From CAVQJU01 sp963754955 (lineage in GTDB: Bacteria; Acidobacteriota; Vicinamibacteria; Vicinamibacterales; CAVVIG01): 64,000 nucleotides of DNA. Shown one piece after another: positions 1-16,175 of the stretch; the first letter of the stretch is position 1, and every line of letters starts with the position of its first letter. The notes beneath the pieces are model-generated. The model was not told where the DNA came from, made no database searches, and was given only the letters and a program-made list of their open reading frames with translations. Location of the stretch: the NCBI GenBank assembly GCA_963754955.1, contig CAVWHY010000007.1, positions 1 through 64,000 on the forward strand, in the 5' to 3' direction. A program made the position numbers and the translations under genes.

Positions 1-41
1 GGAGCGGTGTGACTGGGTGGTGTCGATCCCGATGGGCGGTC

Positions 42-60
42 ACGTTCAAAGTTTGAACGT
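42..60. promoter_or_regulatory. 19-bp perfect palindrome
   Basis: A nine-base inverted repeat, ACGTTCAAA and TTTGAACGT, is separated by one G. It lies about 130 bases upstream of the tRNA/tuf promoter, in the 233-base gene-free start of the window. Its size and symmetry suit a dimeric repressor operator, but no regulator gene is nearby and it may belong to a gene left of the window. Apart from this site and the promoter I see nothing coding in 1-233. Confidence 0.35.
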
Positions 61-189
61 CTCGGTGGCGACCGGGGTCGTGCTGTTCGAGGCGGTCCGG
101 CAGCGGAGAAAAAGGGCTGCCGGCTCATCCATACCGCCGTCCCACCCGACCGGAACGTGGCCCCCGACAAAAGATTGAGGTCGCACGTA

Positions 190-219
190 TTGCACCGCTG
201 GCACGGGACGTGCTATAGT
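190..219 (+). promoter_or_regulatory. sigma-70-type promoter of the tRNA-tuf operon
   Basis: A -35 box TTGCAC at 190-195 and a -10 box TATAGT at 214-219 are 18 bases apart. The -10 is extended by TGC just before it. It lies 15 bases before the first tRNA and is the only strong two-box promoter seen ahead of the super-operon, so it is the likely main promoter for the tRNAs and tuf. Confidence 0.7.
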
Positions 220-233
220 TCCCCTTTTGTTTG

Positions 234-310
234 GCTGGCGTAGCTCAGTCCGGTAGAGCAGCTGATTTGTAATCAGCCGGTCGGGGGTTCAAATCCCTCC
301 GCCAGCTCCA
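234..310 (+). tRNA. thrU: tRNA-Thr(TGT)
   Basis: Cloverleaf with acceptor GCTGGCG paired to CGCCAGC, discriminator T and encoded CCA at 308-310. The anticodon loop TTTGTAA gives anticodon TGT. It is first of four tRNAs ahead of tuf. The order Thr-Tyr-Gly-Thr-tuf matches the thrU-tyrU-glyT-thrT-tufB operon of E. coli, which is the basis for the symbol. Confidence 0.95.
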
Positions 311-363
311 CCGGAGAGCTTCTCCGCAGGGTACGCGTCGAGACGACATTCAACACCACAATT

Positions 364-450
364 GGCGAGGTAGCGAAGCGGTCAAACGCAGCAGACTGTA
401 AATCTGTCGCCCTAGCGGCTTCGAAGGTTCGAGTCCTTCCCTCGCCACCA
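364..450 (+). tRNA. tyrU: tRNA-Tyr(GTA)
   Basis: Class II tRNA with a long variable arm. Acceptor GGCGAGG pairs with CCTCGCC, the discriminator is A and CCA is encoded at 448-450. The anticodon is GTA. It is second in the tRNA-tuf operon. Confidence 0.95.
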
Positions 451-465
451 ATGGCGCGACTGGAA

Positions 466-550
466 ATCTGGTCATCTAATCGTCTGGTCATCTGATCATC
501 TCAACCGATCAATCAAATGACCAGATGACAAGATGACCAGACGACCAGAT
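466..550. repeat. inverted repeat of TGGTCATCT words between tRNA-Tyr and tRNA-Gly
   Basis: The left half carries repeated TCTGGTCATC words (from 466) and the right half the complementary GATGACCAGA words (to 550). The transcript can fold into a long imperfect hairpin between two tRNAs. A second copy with the same words lies at 647-735. The hairpins may assist tRNA processing by an RNase III-like step, or may simply be a mobile palindrome; the sequence does not decide. Confidence 0.7.
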
Positions 551-558
551 AGAGTGAG

Positions 559-633
559 GCGGGAGTAACTCAGTGGTAGAGTCACAGCCTTCCAAGCTGT
601 TGGTCGCGGGTTCGATCCCCGTCTCCCGCTCCA
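559..633 (+). tRNA. glyT: tRNA-Gly(TCC)
   Basis: Acceptor GCGGGAG pairs with CTCCCGC, discriminator T, encoded CCA at 631-633. The anticodon loop contains TCC. It is flanked on both sides by the TGGTCATCT inverted repeats. Confidence 0.95.
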
Positions 634-646
634 TACGAAAGGGCGA

Positions 647-735
647 ATCTGGTCATCTAGTCATTTGGTCGTCTGGTCATTTCAGCATCGCGCGATCGGC
701 AATGACCAGATGACGAGATGACGAGATGACGAGAT
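647..735. repeat. second TGGTCATCT inverted repeat with GATGACGA iterations
   Basis: The left arm (about 647-681) carries TCTGGTCAT words and the right arm (about 700-735) their complement, with the octamer GATGACGA iterated three times from about 709. It separates tRNA-Gly from tRNA-Thr(GGT) and resembles the hairpin at 466-550, so the two probably share an origin. Confidence 0.65.
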
Positions 736-745
736 GAACGGGTTC

Positions 746-821
746 GCCGATGTAGCTCAGTTGGCAGAGCGCGTCCTTGGTAAGGACGAGGTCTCCAGTT
801 CGATTCTGGACATCGGCTCCA
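746..821 (+). tRNA. thrT: tRNA-Thr(GGT)
   Basis: Acceptor GCCGATG pairs with CATCGGC, discriminator T, encoded CCA at 819-821. The anticodon loop TTGGTAA gives GGT. It is the last tRNA before tuf, 61 bases upstream of the tuf start. Confidence 0.95.
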
Positions 822-882
822 GACATGCGAAAGCGGGAACGCAACAGCTTCACGTAGAACACACGACGAACGAGGCGCAGAC

Positions 883-2082
<1,200 letters not shown>

Positions 2083-2087
2083 AGGCC

Positions 2088-2148
2088 GGAGGTTGGAGGT
2101 TAGAGGTTGGGGCCGAGCCCGACCCTGATCCCTGACCTCCAACCTCTA
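2088..2148. repeat. heptamer iteration able to form two competing hairpins
   Basis: Three seven-base units, GGAGGTT, GGAGGTT and AGAGGTT, run from 2088 to 2108. The right side (2135-2148) holds the complement. AGGTTGGAGGT (2090-2100) can pair with 2135-2145, or TAGAGGTTGG (2101-2110) can pair with 2139-2148. The two hairpins share the right arm and so exclude each other. The right arm abuts the likely rpmG Shine-Dalgarno AGGTGA (2148-2153). Confidence 0.6.
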
Positions 2149-2159
2149 GGTGATCGCAC

Positions 2160-2309
2160 ATGAGAGACATCATCGCGATGGCGTGCATCGAGTGCAAGCG
2201 TCGCAACTACAGCACGACGAAGAACAAGAAGAAGACGACCGAGCGGCTCGAGATGAGCAAGTTCTGCCGGTTCTGCCGGAAGCACACGTCTCATAAAGAG
2301 AGCAAGTAG
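2160..2309 (+). CDS. rpmG: 50S ribosomal protein L33
   Basis: A 49-residue gene beginning MRDIIAMACIECKRRNY. It is basic, with the two cysteine pairs of the zinc-binding form of L33 (CIEC near residue 9 and CRFC near 36) and the ending HTSHKESK. The first ATG is chosen because family members start with MR-x-I-I. AGGTGA lies about six bases upstream. The stop TAG at 2307-2309 overlaps the first two bases of tRNA-Trp. The tuf-rpmG-trnW-secE-nusG order is a conserved bacterial arrangement. Confidence 0.96.
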   Translation: MRDIIAMACIECKRRNYSTTKNKKKTTERLEMSKFCRFCRKHTSHKESK

Positions 2310-2383
2310 GCCAGTAGCTCAATTGGCAGAGCACCGGTCTCCAAAACCGGGGGTTGGGGGTTCGATTCCCTCCTGGCCTGCCA
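2308..2383 (+). tRNA. trnW: tRNA-Trp(CCA)
   Basis: Acceptor AGGCCAG pairs with CTGGCCT, discriminator G, encoded CCA at 2381-2383. The anticodon loop holds CCA. The mature 5' end is the A of the rpmG stop codon TAG, so the RNase P cut that frees this tRNA would remove the rpmG stop codon from the message. It lies between rpmG and secE as in many bacteria. Confidence 0.95.
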
Positions 2384-2428
2384 ACACGGGGATCGCGTAG
2401 GCGCTGGGACTTGGGGGCGAGGGCGGGC

Positions 2429-2680
2429 ATGGCTGAACCGACAGCACTCGACACGGTCAGGGAAGCGGCGGGCGGGCGCCTCGAGCGCGCCCGTGTGTTT
2501 CTGAGCGAAGTGCGCAACGAGCTGAAGCGCGTCACGTGGCCGTCGCAGAAGGAAGTGTACGCGACGACGATCGTCGTCATCCTCGTGTCGGTGTTCTTCG
2601 GCCTCTATCTGTTTGCCCTCGATGTCGGGATCGACAGCGTGGTCTTGTGGATTTTCCGGCGGTTTGGTGCATCGGCATGA
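2429..2680 (+). CDS. secE: preprotein translocase subunit SecE
   Basis: SecE is the essential clamp of the SecYEG channel. The 83-residue protein has a charged N-terminus, the family motif FLSEVRNELKRVTWPSQKEV and one C-terminal membrane segment (about residues 51-75), typical of short single-span SecE. The start MAEPT at 2429 is preferred because the frame extended upstream would begin inside tRNA-Trp; a GAGGG lies nearby. Its TGA overlaps the nusG ATG (ATGA), so the two are translationally coupled. Confidence 0.95.
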   Translation: MAEPTALDTVREAAGGRLERARVFLSEVRNELKRVTWPSQKEVYATTIVVILVSVFFGLYLFALDVGIDSVVLWIFRRFGASA

Positions 2681-3219
2681 CCGAGGTTGCGAGCAAGAAC
2701 TGGTACATCGTCCACACCTACTCGGGCTTCGAGAAGAAGGTCGCCGAGTCGCTCCAGCAGCGCGTGCAGTCGTACAGCCTGCAGGAGAAGATCGGCGAGA
2801 TTCTCATCCCGACCGAGGACGTGGTGGAGATGCGCGCCGGCAAGAAAGTCGTGACGTCGAAGCGGTTCTTCCCCGGCTACATCCTCGTCGAAATGGACAT
2901 GACCGACGATGCGTGGCACGTGGTGAAGAACACGCCGAAGGTCACCGGGTTCGTCGGCGCCGGCACGAAGCCGACGCCGCTGACGAAGGACGAAGTCGAC
3001 CAGATTCTCGAGCAGGTCAAGTCGGCGGCGGAAAAGCCGAAGCCGAAGTACATGTTCGAGAAGGGCGAGCAGGTGCGCATCAACGAAGGACCCTTCACCA
3101 GCTTCAACGGCGTCGTGGACGACGTGAACCTCGACAAGAACACGTTGAAGGTGATGGTGACGATTTTCGGAAGATCGACTCCGGTGGAGTTGGACTTCCT
3201 GCAGGTTGAGAAGATCTAA
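2677..3219 (+). CDS. nusG: transcription termination/antitermination factor NusG
   Basis: NusG binds RNA polymerase, raises processivity and links it to Rho or to the ribosome. The 180-residue protein starts MTEVASKNWYIVHTYSGFEKK. It has the N-terminal NGN domain and a C-terminal KOW domain (GEQVRINEGPFTSFNGVVDD, then the end VELDFLQVEKI). The start overlaps the secE stop by four bases. Length and order are standard. Confidence 0.97.
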   Translation: MTEVASKNWYIVHTYSGFEKKVAESLQQRVQSYSLQEKIGEILIPTEDVVEMRAGKKVVTSKRFFPGYILVEMDMTDDAWHVVKNTPKVTGFVGAGTKPTPLTKDEVDQILEQVKSAAEKPKPKYMFEKGEQVRINEGPFTSFNGVVDDVNLDKNTLKVMVTIFGRSTPVELDFLQVEKI

Positions 3220-3222
3220 CTC

Positions 3223-3648
3223 ATGGCTAAAAAAGTTCAGGCAATGGTGAAGCTCCAGATTGCCGCGGGGAAAGCCACGCCCGCGCCGCCGGTGGGGACC
3301 GCGCTCGGCCCCCAGGGTGTCAACATCATGGACTTCTGCAAGAACTTCAACGCGAAGACGGCGAAGGACGAAGGCCTGATTATCCCGGTCGTCGTCACGA
3401 TTTACGCCGACCGGTCGTACACCTTCATCACGAAGACGCCGCCGGCGTCGATCCTGCTGAAGCGCGCCGCCAACATCGCCAAGGGATCCGCCGAGCCGAA
3501 CAAGAACAAGGTCGGCACGGTCACGGCGAAGCAGGTGGAAGAGATCGCGAAGACGAAGATGCCCGACTTGAACGCCGAGTCGCTCGAGGCGGCCATCAAG
3601 ACGGTGGCGGGAACGGCCAGGTCCATGGGGCTGGATGTGATCGGATAG
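3223..3648 (+). CDS. rplK: 50S ribosomal protein L11
   Basis: L11 binds the GTPase-associated centre of 23S rRNA. The 141-residue protein has the proline-rich N-terminal domain (AGKATPAPPVGTALGPQGVN) and the C-terminal RNA-binding domain ending GTARSMGLDVIG. It starts three bases after the nusG stop. Length is normal. Confidence 0.97.
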   Translation: MAKKVQAMVKLQIAAGKATPAPPVGTALGPQGVNIMDFCKNFNAKTAKDEGLIIPVVVTIYADRSYTFITKTPPASILLKRAANIAKGSAEPNKNKVGTVTAKQVEEIAKTKMPDLNAESLEAAIKTVAGTARSMGLDVIG

Positions 3649-3682
3649 AGTGACGGAGAACGTGACGAACGAGAAACGATTT

Positions 3683-3736
3683 TTCATTCACCATTCTTCA
3701 TTCCTACATTGAACAGTGGGAGGGCCTTCGCGGCCC
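3683..3736 (+). promoter_or_regulatory. rplK-rplA spacer: heptamer iteration plus GC hairpin
   Basis: The 110-base spacer holds the units TTCATTC, ACCATTC, TTCATTC (3683-3703), then a hairpin GGGCC / GGCCC around TTCGC (3722-3736), then AGGAG before the rplA ATG. L1 is known to repress its own operon by binding an mRNA mimic of its rRNA site. The hairpin is a candidate site, but I cannot match it to the known L1 target, so this is inference. Confidence 0.35.
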
Positions 3737-3758
3737 GCTTGCACCACAGGAGTAAACG

Positions 3759-4466
3759 ATGCGCAAACGCGGAAGGAAATTCGCCGCTGCCCGCGCGCAG
3801 GTCGCCGTCGATCGGACGTATTCGATCGAAGACGCGATCCCGCTCATGCAGAAGGTGAAGTTCGCCAAGTTCGACGAGACGGTCGAGATGTCGTTGAAGC
3901 TCGGCGTCGACCCGAAGCACGCCGATCAGATGGTGCGCGGCACGGTCGTGCTGCCGCACGGGCTCGGCAAATCCAAGCGCGTCCTCGCCATCGCCGGCGG
4001 CGAGAAGCAGAAGGAAGCGACCGAGGCCGGCGCCGACGTGGTCGGCGGCGAGGAGCTCGTGGAGAAGATCCAGGGCGGGTTCATGGACTTCGACGCCGTC
4101 GTCGCGACGCCCGACATGATGCGGGCCGTCGGCAAGCTCGGCAAGGTGCTCGGCCCGCGCGGCCTGATGCCGAACCCGAAGACCGGCACGGTCACGGCCG
4201 ACATCGCCAGGGCCGTCAAGGAAATCAAGGCGGGCAAGGTGGAGTTCCGCGTCGACAAGACGGGGATCATCCACGCGCCCGTCGGCAAGATCTCGTTCGC
4301 CTCCGACTCGCTCGTGGCCAACGCCCACGCGCTGGTGGACAGCATCGTGCGCGCGAAACCGTCGGCGTCCAAGGGCAAATATCTCAAGAGCGTCACCGTG
4401 TCGTCGACGATGGGTCCGGGCATCCGGATCGATACGACGCACATTGACGCCGTGGTGAAACACTAA
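3759..4466 (+). CDS. rplA: 50S ribosomal protein L1
   Basis: L1 forms the mobile stalk near the E site and can act as a translational repressor. The 235-residue protein carries the family signature GKLGKVLGPRGLMPNPKTGT (about residues 125-144) and the ending SSTMGPGIRIDT. An AGGAG lies eight bases upstream. The stop TAA overlaps the rplJ ATG by one base (TAATG). Confidence 0.97.
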   Translation: MRKRGRKFAAARAQVAVDRTYSIEDAIPLMQKVKFAKFDETVEMSLKLGVDPKHADQMVRGTVVLPHGLGKSKRVLAIAGGEKQKEATEAGADVVGGEELVEKIQGGFMDFDAVVATPDMMRAVGKLGKVLGPRGLMPNPKTGTVTADIARAVKEIKAGKVEFRVDKTGIIHAPVGKISFASDSLVANAHALVDSIVRAKPSASKGKYLKSVTVSSTMGPGIRIDTTHIDAVVKH

Positions 4467-4993
4467 TGGCGGTCACGAGAGCGGACAGGGAAGTCGAGCT
4501 CCAGCAGCTGGAGACGGCGTTCAAGGCCACGGAGACGGCCGTGCTGGTGGACTACAAGGGGATGAACGTTCCGCAGGTCACCGAACTGCGGCGTCAGCTC
4601 CGCACGGCCAAGGCGAGCTACAAGGTCGTCAAGAACACGCTGGCCCGGCGCGCGATCAAGGGCACGGCCCTCGAGGCGCTCGACGCCCACTTCGCGGGGA
4701 CGACGGCCGTGGCGTACACGGCGAACGACCCGGTCATCCTCGCCAAGACGATCACGGCGTTCGTCAAGACGGCGCCCACGCTGACGGTCAAGGCGGCGAT
4801 CGTCGCGGGCCGCGCGATCAAAGCGGCCGAGGTGACCGAGCTCGCGGCGCTGCCGGGCCGGCCCGAGCTGCTCGCCAAGCTGCTCTATGTGCTGCAGGCG
4901 CCGATGGTGCAGATCGTCACGGTGCTGAGCGCGACGCCGCGCGACCTCATGAACGTGCTGACGGCGGCGGAGAAGAAACGCGCCGAAGGCTGA
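4466..4993 (+). CDS. rplJ: 50S ribosomal protein L10
   Basis: L10 anchors the L7/L12 stalk. The 175-residue protein has the family start (ADREVELQQLETAFKATETA, VDYKGMNVPQVTELR) and the C-terminal helix that binds L12 dimers. It overlaps rplA by one base, so the L10 leader that usually precedes rplJ cannot exist here; regulation must differ or act from elsewhere. Confidence 0.97.
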   Translation: MAVTRADREVELQQLETAFKATETAVLVDYKGMNVPQVTELRRQLRTAKASYKVVKNTLARRAIKGTALEALDAHFAGTTAVAYTANDPVILAKTITAFVKTAPTLTVKAAIVAGRAIKAAEVTELAALPGRPELLAKLLYVLQAPMVQIVTVLSATPRDLMNVLTAAEKKRAEG

Positions 4994-5018
4994 GAACCCC
5001 GATTCCACAACAAGAAAC

Positions 5019-5039
5019 GAACGTTGAACGTCGAACGTA
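5019..5039 (+). repeat. three heptamers GAACGTN before rplL
   Basis: The units GAACGTT, GAACGTC and GAACGTA run without gaps in the 64-base rplJ-rplL spacer, just ahead of the purine-rich AAAGAGAGAGA that probably serves as the rplL ribosome binding site. It is one of five seven-base iterations in this window. Confidence 0.8.
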
Positions 5040-5057
5040 GAAAAGAGAGAGATCAAC

Positions 5058-5444
5058 ATGGCCGAAGTCACGCAAGCACAGGTTGTCGAATACATCAAAG
5101 GCATCAGCGTTCTCGAGCTCAGCCAGCTCGTGAAGACGCTCGAGTCCGAGCTCGGCGTGTCCGCCGCGGCCGCCGTGCCGATGGGGATGCCGATGGCCGG
5201 AGGCGGCGGCGCCGCCGCCCCCGCCGAAGAGAAGACCGAATTCACCGTCTCGCTGACGGAAGTCGGCGGCAACAAGATCAACGTGATCAAGGTCGTCCGC
5301 GAAGTCACCAGCCTGGGTCTGAAGGAAGCCAAGGACCTCGTCGAGAGCGCGCCCAAGCCGATCAAGGAAGGCGTGAACAAGGACGAGGCCGCGGCCATCA
5401 AGAAGAAGTTCGAGGAAGTCGGCGCGAAGGTCGAGGTTAAGTAG
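5058..5444 (+). CDS. rplL: 50S ribosomal protein L7/L12
   Basis: The stalk protein that recruits translation factors. It has 128 residues, with the N-terminal dimerisation helix, the Ala/Gly/Pro-rich hinge (about residues 35-55) and the C-terminal domain with KTEFTVSL, KINVIKVVRE and GLKEAKDLVE. Length and sequence are typical. Confidence 0.97.
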   Translation: MAEVTQAQVVEYIKGISVLELSQLVKTLESELGVSAAAAVPMGMPMAGGGGAAAPAEEKTEFTVSLTEVGGNKINVIKVVREVTSLGLKEAKDLVESAPKPIKEGVNKDEAAAIKKKFEEVGAKVEVK

Positions 5445-5448
5445 GGTT

Positions 5449-5534
5449 GCGCCGCGTGAGCGGCGCTTCCTGCCTGTAGCCCGGGGTCTTCAGACCCCGG
5501 GTCGCTGCGCCGCAGGCCTGAAGGCCTGCACTAC
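5449..5534 (+). promoter_or_regulatory. three successive hairpins in the rplL-rpoB spacer
   Basis: Hairpin 1 is GCGCCGC/GCGGCGC around GTGA (5449-5466). Hairpin 2 is CCCGGGGTC/GACCCCGGG around TTCA (5480-5501). Hairpin 3 is GCAGGCC/GGCCTGC around TGAA (5512-5529), followed by ACTAC to 5534, an exact inverted copy of the palindrome also found at 14155 and 29910. None has a U-run, so they are not classical full terminators. In E. coli this spacer holds an attenuator and an RNase III site that lower rpoBC relative to rplL; a similar role here is inference. Confidence 0.6.
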
Positions 5535-5573
5535 GACTGTTTCAGCGCTCCGTCTTTCTTCGAGGTCCACAGA

Positions 5574-9856
<4,283 letters not shown>

Positions 9857-9860
9857 CGAC

Positions 9861-14070
<4,210 letters not shown>

Positions 14071-14071
14071 C

Positions 14072-14089
14072 GTCCGGCTTCAGCCGGAC
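14072..14089. repeat. TTCA-loop palindrome after rpoC
   Basis: GTCCGGC and GCCGGAC flank the loop TTCA, directly after the rpoC stop codon. It belongs to the same style of palindrome as 5480, 14155, 29910, 31877, 41987 and 44383. It could also protect the 3' end of the rpoC message. Confidence 0.7.
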
Positions 14090-14101
14090 TTCGATGACCC
14101 A

Positions 14102-14132
14102 GGGCGGCGAGCGAAAGCTCGTCGCCCTTTTT
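14102..14132 (+). terminator. intrinsic terminator of the rpl-rpo operon
   Basis: An 11-base stem GGGCGGCGAGC / GCTCGTCGCCC (one G-U pair) closes a GAAA tetraloop and is followed by five T. It lies 32 bases after the rpoC stop. It is the clearest intrinsic terminator in the window. Confidence 0.9.
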
Positions 14133-14154
14133 CACGTACGGGCTCCGATCGGGA

Positions 14155-14177
14155 GTAGTGCAGGCCTTCAGGCCTGC
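14155..14177 (+). repeat. GTAGTG + GCAGGCC/GGCCTGC palindrome
   Basis: GTAGTG leads into GCAGGCC-TTCA-GGCCTGC. It is an exact copy of 29910-29932 and 5512-5534 (both inverted) and close to 31877-31899 and 44383-44404. Always intergenic in this window. Confidence 0.85.
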
Positions 14178-14239
14178 TGGAGCGCCGGGATCGAGGGCTC
14201 GCGCTCGATCGCGTTGAGATATGCCACACTGCTCGCATC

Positions 14240-14656
14240 GTGAGGCCTCATACCGGCCTGTTTACGGCGACGGCGCTCCTCGAAACCGGCGCCGGTCTCT
14301 TTCTTCTGACTTCACCCGCCCTGGTAACCTGGCTCCTGGTGGGTGTCCGAACGCCTTCAGCGGAGGCGCTCCTGCTCGGTCGAATCGGAGGCGCCGGCCT
14401 GCTCGCCATCGGGGCGATTTGCTGGTTCGCGCGTGAGGATCGCGGCAGCCCGGCCGGCGCCGCGCTGCTCCGCGGCCTCGTTGTCTACAATGCCGGGGCG
14501 TGTGCGGCGCTCGTGCTCGCCGGATCGGCGTCGTCAACAGACGGCGCCGGCCTCTGGCCGGCCGTGGGATTTCACGTCGTCATGACCATCTGGTGCGTGC
14601 TGAGCCTGCGGGCGTCGCTGACGTCGCGAGAAACACGTGGGAACCCACCCGGGTAA
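14240..14656 (+). CDS. small membrane protein
   Basis: A 138-residue protein with a GTG start and four hydrophobic segments (about residues 5-33, 42-62, 76-96 and 108-126). No catalytic motif or named family is recognised. It is the first gene after the rpo terminator and converges with the DUF3667-like gene, the two stops being seven bases apart. No clear Shine-Dalgarno was found, so the exact start is uncertain. Function unknown. Confidence 0.6.
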   Translation: MRPHTGLFTATALLETGAGLFLLTSPALVTWLLVGVRTPSAEALLLGRIGGAGLLAIGAICWFAREDRGSPAGAALLRGLVVYNAGACAALVLAGSASSTDGAGLWPAVGFHVVMTIWCVLSLRASLTSRETRGNPPG

Positions 14657-14663
14657 ATAAACG

Positions 14664-15509
14664 TCACGTGGTGTAGAGCGTGATGAGCAGCAGCGCGAAT
14701 CGGTAACCCAGCACGATGGCGGCCGCTGCCGTGGTGAGCAGTCCGATCTTCAGGGCGCGGCTGACTCCGGTTACGCCGTACACCTTGCCCGTTGCGACGA
14801 ACAGGTACAGCGCGCATGCCATCAGCAGCATGATCGAGAGCACGCGATCGAGTCCCTCCGAAGCGAACCCGGCCCCGCCGAACCACCGGTGAACGGGCGG
14901 TACGGCCGTCGCGATGCAGAACAGAGGCAGCAAGAACGCATACAGGTGGAACGAGAACAGCGCATGGGTCACGGGCGGGCGTCTGCTGCGAGGGAACACG
15001 AGCGCGAGCGCGGCCACAAACGACAACGCCATGAACACGATGAGAGACCGCGCGTTCACGGCGACGGCGTGGTCGAACACCGGTGCATACGATTCGAGCG
15101 TCACGTGCCTGGCCGCGAGCCGGTTCGACACCAGCAGGTCGGCCGCGTGGCTCCAGGGCTGCGTGTGCAGGTGGGCATCGAGCGGCGTCGTGAATACCCT
15201 GCCGCCGGTCAGCGATTCGGCCGCGAAAAACAGCGCGTTCGCGATGAGAAACAGCGGCACGGGTCCGACGTACGGTTTCCGCTGTCCGTGCAGGTACGCC
15301 ACTGTGAGAACGCCCGGGCGGCTGACGAGGCATCGAAACGTACGTAACAGGCGGCCGTCAACCGTCGTCAGCGCCTCCATCAGTTGGCCGAGCAGGCCCC
15401 GAAACGTCAGTTCGCGCGCGCGTAAGGGCCGCTCGCCGCATTCCGGGCAGTAAGGCGTCGAGACCGTTGTGTCACACGTCGGGCAGCTCCACGGATCGAT
15501 GTGGGTCAC
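14664..15509 (-). CDS. zinc-ribbon membrane protein, DUF3667-like
   Basis: The 281-residue protein begins with a zinc ribbon (CPTCDTTVSTPYCPECGERP) followed by a conserved stretch (LTFRGLLGQLMEALTTVDGR, RTFRCLVSRPGVLTVAYLHG) and then four or five membrane segments. This layout matches DUF3667-type proteins of unknown function. The start is the GTG at 15509, giving MTHIDPWSCP. The same frame stays open upstream, but that part lies opposite the cupin gene and looks like a shadow. The zinc ribbon is probably cytoplasmic. Confidence 0.75.
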   Translation of the reverse strand: MTHIDPWSCPTCDTTVSTPYCPECGERPLRARELTFRGLLGQLMEALTTVDGRLLRTFRCLVSRPGVLTVAYLHGQRKPYVGPVPLFLIANALFFAAESLTGGRVFTTPLDAHLHTQPWSHAADLLVSNRLAARHVTLESYAPVFDHAVAVNARSLIVFMALSFVAALALVFPRSRRPPVTHALFSFHLYAFLLPLFCIATAVPPVHRWFGGAGFASEGLDRVLSIMLLMACALYLFVATGKVYGVTGVSRALKIGLLTTAAAAIVLGYRFALLLITLYTT

Positions 15510-15602
15510 GGCCTCGACATCCGGGTGACTCGCATGCTGTTGCTGACACTCTACATGGAAGCCGGAGCGAAGACGTACGAAGCCTAAACTCCGTCCTGGC
15601 CT

Positions 15603-15608
15603 TACAAT
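15603..15608 (+). promoter_or_regulatory. TANNNT -10-like box, likely leaderless start
   Basis: TACAAT ends nine bases before the ATG of the cupin gene. No Shine-Dalgarno and no recognisable -35 are present. If transcription starts about seven bases after the box, the 5' leader is only a couple of bases. Confidence 0.5.
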
Positions 15609-15617
15609 CACCGGAAA

Positions 15618-16175
15618 ATGAGAAGCTACCCGTACACAGTGGACAACGGCCACGGCGAACGCCTGACGTTCATCGGTCTGACGAAGGGACCGGATGGCGA
15701 CCGCGCGGAAATCGAGGGGTTCGCCAGGCCGGGCGCCGGCCCGCCGATGCACGTGCACTACCTTCAGGACGAGGCGGCCCGCGTAATCAGGGGACGTGTC
15801 GGCTACCAGGTCCTCGGCGGTGAAGAACAATTTGCCGGTCCGGGGGAGCTCGTCGTCTGGCCGGCCGGTACTCCGCACAAATGGTGGAATGCGGGCAGCG
15901 ACGAGTTGCACATGACCGGCTGGTGCAGTCCGCCCGGCAACGTCGAGTTCTTTCTCAGCGAGTTGTTCGAGTCGACGAAGGCGAACGGCGGCGGCCGCCC
16001 GGCTCTCTTCGATGCGGCGTTCCTGACGACGCGTTATCGATCCGAATTCGCGATGCTCGAGATCCCGGTTGTCGTGCGGCATGTTCTCATGCCCATCCTG
16101 TACGTCGTTGGTGCGCTGCTGGGGAAGCACGGGAAGTACCGAAACGCGCCGCCTCCAATAGCGGCGGCTAAATGA
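15618..16175 (+). CDS. cupin-domain protein
   Basis: A 185-residue protein with a single cupin barrel: metal-binding first motif PPMHVHYLQDEAARVIRGRV (about residues 42-61) and second motif VVWPAGTPHKWWN. A hydrophobic C-terminal segment (about residues 150-168) may anchor it in the membrane. The substrate is unknown. The stop overlaps the DUF167 start (ATGA), so the two are coupled. A TANNNT box lies just upstream and there is no Shine-Dalgarno. Confidence 0.8.
   Translation: MRSYPYTVDNGHGERLTFIGLTKGPDGDRAEIEGFARPGAGPPMHVHYLQDEAARVIRGRVGYQVLGGEEQFAGPGELVVWPAGTPHKWWNAGSDELHMTGWCSPPGNVEFFLSELFESTKANGGGRPALFDAAFLTTRYRSEFAMLEIPVVVRHVLMPILYVVGALLGKHGKYRNAPPPIAAAK

Noticed and set aside
15510..16130. 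Longer DUF3667-like protein extending opposite the cupin gene
   Set aside because: The extension lies antisense to a well-supported cupin gene and has no recognisable sequence, while the zinc ribbon begins just after the GTG at 15509.
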